Assembly (NCBI GenBank): GCA_003250275.1 | Contig: QKGW01000205.1 | Location: 1 to 15,333, forward strand | Length of the DNA: 15,333 bases | Origin: Alphaproteobacteria bacterium | Lineage (GTDB): Bacteria; Pseudomonadota; Alphaproteobacteria; Rhodospirillales; Rhodospirillaceae | Reading direction: 5' to 3' | Part shown: in pieces, positions 10,431-15,333 of the stretch | Layout: every line of letters begins with the position of its first letter | How positions within the stretch are numbered: the stretch's first letter is position 1 | Made by a program: the position numbers and the translations under genes | The notes under the pieces: generated by a model | The model's database searches: none | The model's input: only the letters and a program-made list of their open reading frames with translations | Told to the model about the DNA's origin: nothing

Positions 10431-11593
10431 GGCAGCAGCCCGAGTTCGCGCGCGACCTCGGCGAAGGCGTCGCGCGCGGCGAGGAGGTCGGCCTCGGTGT
10501 GCGCGCGGGTGACGGTGAGGCGTAGCCGCGCGGTGCCCGGCGGCACCGTCGGCGGGCGGATCGCCGAGCAGAGGATGCGGCGCGCGGCGAGGCGGCGCTG
10601 GAATTCCTGGGCGGCGTGGTTGTCGCCGACCATCACCGGCAGGATCGGCGAAGCGAACGGCGGCATCTCGAAGCCCGCCCCGGCGAGCAGGCCGTGCATC
10701 CGTTCGGCGCGCGCCATCGCATCCTGCCCGAGCGCGCCCTTGGTGGCGGCGAACATGTCGAGCGCGGCGATGCCCGCGCCGACGCAGGCGGGCGGCAGGC
10801 CGGTGGAATAGATGAAGCTGCGCGCGCGGTTGACGATCAGCGCGGCGAGGGTCTTCGAGGTCGCGACGAAGCCGCCGTAGCCGCCGAACGCCTTGCCCAT
10901 GCCGCAGGTGATCGCGTCGGGCTTGAGGCCGAGCTCGGCGCACAGTCCCGCGCCGTTCGGGCCCATCACGCCGATCGCGTGGCTCTCGTCGATCATCAGC
11001 AGCGCGCCGTGGCGGCGTGCGACCGCGGCGATTTCGGCGAGCGGGGCGACGTCGCCGTCCATTGAGAACACCGAATCCGAGATCACCAGGCGGGTCTCGC
11101 CATCGGCGGCGGGGTGCTTGGCGAGGAGTTCGTCGAGATGGTCGGTGTCGTTGTGGCGGTAGCGGTGCCACTTCAGCCCCGACATCCGGATGCCGTCGAT
11201 CAGGCTGGCGTGGTTGAGACGATCGCAGAAGATCGTCGCCTTGTCGCCGGCGAGCGCGGGCACGGCGCCGAGGTTGGTGAGGAAGCCCGAGCCGAACAGC
11301 AGCGCGGTCTCGGTGCCGAGCAGCGCCGCGGCCTGTTCCTCGAAGCGGGCGTGGAGGTCGAGGTGGCCGGAGACCAGCCGCGAGCCCGCGGCGGTGCAGC
11401 CGAGTTCCTCGACCGCGTGCACCGAGGCGGCGATCAGCGCCGGATGGTGCCCGAGGTCGAGGTAGTCGTTGGACGAGAAGTTGAGCCAGGTTTCGCCGTC
11501 GATGACGAGGCGCCCGCGGTTGTCCGGCAGGGCGTGCAGCTCGCGCAGCAGCCCCTTGCGGGTGAGATCCTCGAGCGCCTGTTCGGGTGTCAT
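10427..11593 (-). CDS. bioF: 8-amino-7-oxononanoate synthase
   Basis: This PLP enzyme condenses L-alanine with pimeloyl-ACP (or pimeloyl-CoA), releasing CO2, to make 8-amino-7-oxononanoate. The 388 residues match the family length. Visible motifs are NFSSNDYLDLGHHP near 38–51, GSRLVSGHLDLHARFE near 70–85, DESHAIGVMGPNG at 202–214 with the cofactor-contacting Asp and His, and Lys234 in GMGKAFGGYGG as the Schiff-base lysine. The ATG at 11593 has GGAGG seven bases upstream and follows the bioB stop by 14 bases. The stop overlaps the start of the esterase gene as ATGA. Related alpha-oxoamine synthases (Kbl, HemA) are excluded by the operon context rather than by any single residue. Confidence 0.97.
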   Translation of the reverse strand: MTPEQALEDLTRKGLLRELHALPDNRGRLVIDGETWLNFSSNDYLDLGHHPALIAASVHAVEELGCTAAGSRLVSGHLDLHARFEEQAAALLGTETALLFGSGFLTNLGAVPALAGDKATIFCDRLNHASLIDGIRMSGLKWHRYRHNDTDHLDELLAKHPAADGETRLVISDSVFSMDGDVAPLAEIAAVARRHGALLMIDESHAIGVMGPNGAGLCAELGLKPDAITCGMGKAFGGYGGFVATSKTLAALIVNRARSFIYSTGLPPACVGAGIAALDMFAATKGALGQDAMARAERMHGLLAGAGFEMPPFASPILPVMVGDNHAAQEFQRRLAARRILCSAIRPPTVPPGTARLRLTVTRAHTEADLLAARDAFAEVARELGLLP

Positions 11594-11607
11594 CGGACGG
11601 CCTCCGC

Positions 11608-12621
11608 TCACGCGGCGGCTTCGTCGCCGAGCGAATCCTCGCTCGCCGATTCCAGCTCCAGCTCGAAGCCCATGTCGGTGATCATCCGGATCGCTTCCGG
11701 AGTCTCCTGGCCGCCGGTGGTGAGGTAGCCTTCGACGAAGATCGAGTTCGCGGCGTAGAGCGAGAGCGGCTGCAGCGAGCGCAGGTGGTACTCGCGGCCG
11801 CCGGCGACGCGCAGGTCCACGTCCGGGTGCATGAAACGCAGCAGCGAGAGCGCGCGCAGGCACTTGTTCGGGGTGAGCTTGGTGTCGAGGTCGGCGAACG
11901 GCGTGCCCTTCACCGGGATAAGGAAGTTGAGCGGGATCGACTTCGGCTCGATCGCGCGCAGCGCGTCGAACATGTCGAAGATGTCGTCGTCTTCCTCGCC
12001 CTGGCCGATGATGCCGCCCGAGCAGATCGACAGGCCCGCTTCCTTCGCCGTCATCAGGTTCTTCACCCGGTCGGCGTAGGTGTGCGTGGTGCAGATGTTC
12101 GGGTAGTGGCGCTCGGAGGTGTTGAGGTTGTGGTTGATCCGGTCGAGGCCCGCGGCCTTCAGCTTCTGCGCCTGTTCGAGCGACAGGAAGCCGATCGAGA
12201 GGCACATTTCGATCGGGGTCTCGGACTTGATCTCGCGGATCATGTCGGCGAGGCGGTCGATCTCGCGGTCGGTCGGCTGGCCGCCCGAGAGCGCCATGCA
12301 GTAGCGCTTGGCGTCCATCGCGGTGGCGCGCTTGGCCTCGCCCTTCGCCTTCTCGGCCTGCCACAGCGCGTACTTCTCGATCGGCGCTTCGGACACGCGC
12401 GACTGCGAGCAGTAGTGGCAATCCTCGCCGCAGAGGCCGGACTTGACGTTGCTCAGGAGCTGCACGTGGACGCGGTTGCCGCGGAAGTGGCGGCGCACGC
12501 GGTAGGCCGCGCCGAGAATGTCCATCGTGTCGGCTTCGGCGGCCCCCAGCACGCTCAAAGCCTGCTCACGGCTGAGCGGCTGCTTGGCGATCGCCTGCTC
12601 GGCGATGGCGTGAAAGTTCAT
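11608..12621 (-). CDS. bioB: Biotin synthase (radical SAM)
   Basis: BioB inserts sulfur into dethiobiotin to form biotin, using S-adenosylmethionine radicals. It is cytoplasmic. The 337 residues contain the radical-SAM [4Fe-4S] motif GLCGEDCHYC with Cys64, Cys68 and Cys71. The ligands of the sacrificial [2Fe-2S] cluster also appear at the expected spacing: Cys108 in YCMA, Cys140 in EMCLSIG, Cys200 in ICSGGIIG, and an Arg in RVAGGRE (271–277). The ATG at 12621 has GGAGGGG seven bases upstream and follows a good promoter. An open frame continues upstream to 13110 but is antisense to the DUF1285 gene and is not coding. It is the first gene of the operon. Confidence 0.98.
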   Translation of the reverse strand: MNFHAIAEQAIAKQPLSREQALSVLGAAEADTMDILGAAYRVRRHFRGNRVHVQLLSNVKSGLCGEDCHYCSQSRVSEAPIEKYALWQAEKAKGEAKRATAMDAKRYCMALSGGQPTDREIDRLADMIREIKSETPIEMCLSIGFLSLEQAQKLKAAGLDRINHNLNTSERHYPNICTTHTYADRVKNLMTAKEAGLSICSGGIIGQGEEDDDIFDMFDALRAIEPKSIPLNFLIPVKGTPFADLDTKLTPNKCLRALSLLRFMHPDVDLRVAGGREYHLRSLQPLSLYAANSIFVEGYLTTGGQETPEAIRMITDMGFELELESASEDSLGDEAAA

Positions 12622-12656
12622 GGCGGTTCCCCTCCGTCCACTGGAAAATGCGGCGG

Positions 12657-12685
12657 ACCATAGCCGAGCGGGGGGGATATGTCCA
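12657..12685 (-). promoter_or_regulatory. Sigma70-type promoter of the biotin operon
   Basis: On the minus strand TGGACA (12685–12680) is followed after exactly 17 bases by TATGGT (12662–12657). Transcription would start near 12650, giving a leader of about 30 bases that contains the GGAGGGG ribosome site of bioB. The spacer contains seven consecutive C residues. I found no BioR-type palindrome (TTAT…ATAA) or BirA-type operator around it, so the control of the operon is not visible. Confidence 0.6.
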
Positions 12686-12856
12686 GAAACCACGTACCGT
12701 CGAATGGCGCAGACGCGGCGGACGGGCGCGCCGGAAACCGGCGGAAAGCTGCGCCTTTCGTACCGGAGACTTGCGCTGGAGTATGAGAAACGGCATGGTA
12801 TTCGGCCATATCGTCCGGGGGGGCGAATCGCCGGTTTTTCAGTGCATGTGCGGACA

Positions 12857-12877
12857 CGGGGCCTTTGCGCGGCCCCG
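12857..12877 (+). repeat. Inverted repeat upstream of the DUF1285 gene
   Basis: CGGGGCC (12857–12863) and GGCCCCG (12871–12877) form a perfect 7-base inverted repeat around a 7-base centre, TTTGCGC. It has no T run on either side, so it is not an intrinsic terminator. It overlaps the -35 box of the candidate promoter of the downstream cluster and could be an operator, or chance in GC-rich DNA. Confidence 0.4.
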
Positions 12878-12893
12878 GCGATGCCCATATATC
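12865..12893 (+). promoter_or_regulatory. Weak candidate promoter for the DUF1285–Nudix–CCA cluster
   Basis: TTGCGC (12865–12870) is followed after 17 bases by TATATC (12888–12893). The -10 box matches four of six consensus positions, the -35 box three. It would start transcription near 12900, just before the first gene. The spacing is right but the boxes are weak. Confidence 0.35.
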
Positions 12894-12910
12894 GCTCACA
12901 GGGTAGGTGC

Positions 12911-13474
12911 GTGAAAGGCACGGAAGAGATGGGTTGGTCGGGGATGGTGCAGTCGGAGTCGGGGGAAGTCGGCCGCGTGATGGCGGCCGTGATCGATCCG
13001 CTTTCCGGCGAAGGCTTGCGCATCGACCGCCGCGGCACCTGGTACTTCGGCGGCGACCCGTTCACCCGCAAGGAACTGATCTGCCTCTTCGCCTCGCGGC
13101 TGCGCCGCAACGAGTCGGGCGGCTACGAAGTCGCGCTGCCGAACGAGGCGTTGCCGGTCAAGGTCGAGGACGTGCCGTTCCTCGCGGTTGAGGTCTTCCG
13201 TTCCGGCTCGGGCGAGTCCCAGGTCTTGAGTTTCCGCACCAACGTCGATCACATCGTCACCCTGGATGCGGAGCACCCGCTCTATCTCGCCGAGGACCCC
13301 GATCTCGGCGAACAGGTGCCTTACCTCGTGGTGGCGGAAGGACTCTCGGCGCGCCTCTCGCGCGCCGTGTACTACGAGCTCGCCGCGCTCGGCGAGATCG
13401 GCCAACACGAAGGAAAGGACGTCTTCGGCATATGGAGCAGTCGGCGGTTTTTCGTTCTCGGCGAAACGGCGTAA
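12911..13474 (+). CDS. DUF1285 family protein
   Basis: This is a 187-residue cytoplasmic protein of a family common in alphaproteobacteria and of unknown biochemical role. After a short variable N-terminus it shows the family core: LRIDRRGTWYFGGDPFTRKE (about residues 36–55), where a small polar protein binds no obvious cofactor, then VPFLAVEV and a beta-rich C-terminal half ending in FGIWSSRRFFVLGE. No membrane helix or signal peptide is seen. The start is uncertain: GTG at 12911 has AGGG seven bases upstream, ATG at 12929 and ATG at 12944 are alternatives with poorer spacing. Its 3' end overlaps the Nudix gene by 43 bases. Recognition is from memory of the family pattern, not from a search. 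Confidence 0.82.
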   Translation: MKGTEEMGWSGMVQSESGEVGRVMAAVIDPLSGEGLRIDRRGTWYFGGDPFTRKELICLFASRLRRNESGGYEVALPNEALPVKVEDVPFLAVEVFRSGSGESQVLSFRTNVDHIVTLDAEHPLYLAEDPDLGEQVPYLVVAEGLSARLSRAVYYELAALGEIGQHEGKDVFGIWSSRRFFVLGETA

Positions 13475-14127
13475 CCGATCTCTCGGTTGCGGCGATCCGC
13501 GCGAAGCTCGATGCGCTGGGGCCGTCCCCGACGCTTTCCGATATGGGAATCTCCAACACCCTGGTCGCCGAGGCCGACGTGCTCTCGGCGGCGCCGGGGC
13601 GCGAGGCGTGGCGGCCGACGCTCGACAAGACCCGCCCCGCCGGCGTGCTGGTGCCGCTGGTCGAGCGCGACGCCGGGCTCAATGTGCTGCTGACCCGCCG
13701 CACCGACCACCTCCACCACCACGCCGGACAGATCTCCTTTCCCGGTGGGCGCAAGGAGGAGAGCGACGCGACGATCGAGGACACCGCGCTGCGCGAGGCG
13801 CACGAGGAGATCGGCCTCGACGCGCGGCTGGTCACGGTTCTCGGCGTGCTGCCGCAATACGTGACCCTGACGCGCTTCGCGATCACCCCGGTGGTCGGCG
13901 TGGTCAAGCCGCCTTTCGATCTCAAGGCCGATCCCTTCGAGGTCGCCGACATCTTCGAGGTGCCGCTCGCGTACCTCGCCGATCCCACCCATCACGAGCG
14001 CCATTTCCGCGAGGAGGATGGCCGGCGCCGCGGATTCTACGCGATTCCCTACGGCGAACGCTTCATTTGGGGCGCAACCGCCGGTATCCTGGTGAACTTC
14101 GCGGGTCTTTTGGCGCAACATGGCTAA
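13432..14127 (+). CDS. Nudix hydrolase, CoA-pyrophosphatase type
   Basis: This 231-residue protein probably cleaves CoA or acyl-CoA at the pyrophosphate to 3',5'-ADP and 4'-phosphopantetheine. The CoA-Nudix signature upstream of the Nudix box is nearly complete: LLTRR at 86–90, then GQISFPGG at 99–106. Where the usual signature has Arg after LLTxR[SA]xxx, this protein has His. The Nudix box core REAHEEIGL at 121–129 supplies the metal-binding glutamates, and the box has the one-residue insertion common in this subgroup. The ATG at 13432 lies inside the DUF1285 gene (43-base overlap) and no later in-frame start lies close by. The first 60 residues look like a typical variable N-terminus. The stop overlaps the next gene by 8 bases. 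Other nucleotide substrates remain possible. Confidence 0.88.
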   Translation: MEQSAVFRSRRNGVTDLSVAAIRAKLDALGPSPTLSDMGISNTLVAEADVLSAAPGREAWRPTLDKTRPAGVLVPLVERDAGLNVLLTRRTDHLHHHAGQISFPGGRKEESDATIEDTALREAHEEIGLDARLVTVLGVLPQYVTLTRFAITPVVGVVKPPFDLKADPFEVADIFEVPLAYLADPTHHERHFREEDGRRRGFYAIPYGERFIWGATAGILVNFAGLLAQHG

Positions 14128-14392
14128 CATCATCCTCCGCTACGTGCTGCCGTTCCTGGCGCCGTTCATCGCCTATTTCATCTGGGTGAAGCTGATGCGG
14201 CGCTTCGGGGCGGAGCGCGAGTGGAAGCATCCCTGGCATCTCCTGTTCGCCGCGGGCACGGTCTGCCTGGTGGCGATGCTGGCGTGGTTCGCGGTCTCCG
14301 GCGGCGCGCCCGCGGGGGCGGTCTACGTGCCGCCCGAGTACAAGGATGGCAAGATCGTTCCCGGCCATTACCTGCCCGCGCCGCCGAAGTAG
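14120..14392 (+). CDS. Small two-helix membrane protein, DUF6111-like
   Basis: This 90-residue protein has two predicted membrane helices at about 7–24 and 42–62 with basic residues between them (KLMRRF), and a soluble tail with VYVPPEYKDGKIVPGHY. That tail, ending in a GKIVPGHY-type motif, resembles the alphaproteobacterial DUF6111 family, whose role is unknown. Its ATG lies within the end of the Nudix gene (8-base overlap) without a strong ribosome site, so it is likely translated by coupling. The TAG stop overlaps the ribosome site of the CCA-enzyme gene. The family name is from memory and moderately sure; that it is a real gene is well supported by packing and hydrophobic pattern. Confidence 0.78.
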   Translation: MANIILRYVLPFLAPFIAYFIWVKLMRRFGAEREWKHPWHLLFAAGTVCLVAMLAWFAVSGGAPAGAVYVPPEYKDGKIVPGHYLPAPPK

Positions 14393-14401
14393 GAGCGCGC
14401 G

Positions 14402-15333
14402 ATGCACCCCGTCGGCCAACTTCCGCCGCAGGACTGGCTCTCCCATCCCGACACCCTGGCGGTGCTCGCGGCCTTGGGCGCGCGCGGCGCGACCGCGCGC
14501 TTCGCCGGCGGCTGCGTGCGCGACGCGGTGCTCGGCTTGCCGGTGGCGGACGTCGACATCGCCATTGACGTGCCGCCCGAGGAGACCGTCGCTCTGCTCA
14601 GGGCCGCGGGGATCCGCGCGGTGCCGACCGGCATCGCCCACGGCACGGTGACCGCGGTGACGCCGTCGCGCCCGTTCGAGATCACCACCCTGCGCCGCGA
14701 CGTCGAGACCGACGGCCGCCACGCGGTGGTCGCCTACACCGACGATTGGGCCGCCGACGCGGCGCGCCGCGACCTCACCATCAACGCGCTCTACGCCGAC
14801 GCCGCGGGCGCGGTCTACGACTACTGCAACGGCCTCGCCGATCTCGGCGCGCGGCGGGTGCGCTTCGTCGGCGACGCCGAAACCCGCGTCGCCGAGGACG
14901 TGCTGCGCATCCTCCGCTTCTTCCGCTTCCACGGGCGCTACGGCTCGCCGCCGCCCGACGTCGAGGCGCTCGCCGCGTGCCGCCGCCTCGCGCCGCGCAT
15001 CGCCGATCTTTCGGGCGAGCGCATCGCCGCGGAGATGCTCAAGATCCTCGCCGGCGGCGACCCGGCGGAGGTGATTTTGCTGATGCGCGGCGAGGGGGTG
15101 ACCGCCCACGTTCTCCCCGAGCCGCTCGCGCCGGGGCGGATGCGCGTCGTCGCGTGGCTCGAAACCCGCGGCCTCACCGGTTTCGCGGTCGATCCGATCC
15201 GCCGTCTCGCGGCGTTGATCGCGACCGGCGACGCCGATGCCGACGCCGAGCGCGCCGCGGCGGTCGCGGCGCGCTGGCGGCTTTCCAACGCCCAGGCCGA
15301 CCGCCTCGCGGCGATCCTCGCGCCGCCCGCGCC
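14402..15333 (+). CDS. cca: CCA tRNA nucleotidyltransferase, 3' end beyond window
   Basis: This class II nucleotidyltransferase adds or repairs the CCA tail of tRNAs. About 310 residues are visible of a usual 390–420. The head domain carries GGCVRD (36–41), the catalytic DVD (50–52) within ADVDIAI, the flexible-loop segment near EITTLRRDVETDGRH, and RRDLTINAL (122–130). The neck motif for base recognition follows, with EDVLRILRFFRFH near 165–177. The ATG is preceded by AGGAG with six bases spacing, overlapping the upstream stop. The motifs fit both CCA-adding enzymes and bacterial poly(A) polymerases. The neck pattern, the alphaproteobacterial origin and the Nudix neighbour favour the CCA enzyme. 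The missing C-terminus prevents a firmer choice. Confidence 0.92.
   Translation, partial: MHPVGQLPPQDWLSHPDTLAVLAALGARGATARFAGGCVRDAVLGLPVADVDIAIDVPPEETVALLRAAGIRAVPTGIAHGTVTAVTPSRPFEITTLRRDVETDGRHAVVAYTDDWAADAARRDLTINALYADAAGAVYDYCNGLADLGARRVRFVGDAETRVAEDVLRILRFFRFHGRYGSPPPDVEALAACRRLAPRIADLSGERIAAEMLKILAGGDPAEVILLMRGEGVTAHVLPEPLAPGRMRVVAWLETRGLTGFAVDPIRRLAALIATGDADADAERAAAVAARWRLSNAQADRLAAILAPPA

Noticed and set aside
12729..12743. Short hairpin CGCCGG-AAA-CCGGCG upstream of the bioB promoter, as a terminator or operator
   Set aside because: No T run follows, the stem is only six bases, and such stems are frequent by chance at this GC content.
12622..13110. Upstream extension of bioB antisense to the DUF1285 gene
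   Set aside because: The extension has no family match, crosses the promoter, and the ATG at 12621 has a strong ribosome site and normal BioB length.

Overview
The window looks like ordinary chromosome from a GC-rich alphaproteobacterium, most likely of the Rhodospirillales or a related order. This is inferred from strong G/C bias at third codon positions, the chemoreceptor type, the DUF1285–Nudix–DUF6111–CCA gene order and a complete biotin operon. I see no insertion sequence, phage gene, CRISPR array, tRNA or rRNA. Composition is even throughout, so nothing suggests recent transfer. Almost all long open frames on the opposite strands are GC-driven shadows of real genes.

Left part (1–2826). 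A methyl-accepting chemotaxis protein with almost no periplasmic domain runs leftward off the window. It is divergent from a membrane-bound diguanylate cyclase with a Cache-like sensor, a GGEEF active site and an RxxD inhibitory site. The cyclase gene collides tail to tail with the next gene, overlapping it by 26 bases.

Copper block (2801–6723, minus strand). Transcription order is a copZ-like chaperone, a strong intrinsic terminator, a two-HMA-domain Cu(I) P-type ATPase (CopA), and an M20D metallo-amidohydrolase joined to copA by a 4-base ATGA overlap. The ATPase and chaperone together handle cytoplasmic copper. The role of the amidohydrolase there is unknown.

Biotin operon (6827–12621, minus strand). 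Genes run bioB, bioF, a bioH-like esterase, bioC, bioD, bioA, tightly packed with ATGA or TGAATG junctions. Together they cover the BioC/BioH pimeloyl-ACP methyl ester route (BioC masks malonyl-ACP, fatty acid synthesis elongates it, the esterase unmasks it) and then BioF, BioA, BioD and BioB. A good sigma70-type promoter with a 17-base spacer lies just upstream of bioB. No BioR-type or BirA-type operator was recognised.

Right part (12911–15333, plus strand). Divergent from the biotin operon is a packed cluster: a DUF1285 protein, a CoA-pyrophosphatase-type Nudix hydrolase (43-base overlap), a small two-helix membrane protein of DUF6111 type (8-base overlap) and a CCA tRNA nucleotidyltransferase cut off by the window end.

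I did not find a convincing undescribed system. The points most worth a second look are the terminator between chaperone and ATPase genes, the copA-coupled amidohydrolase, and the esterase inside the biotin operon with an altered HG motif.
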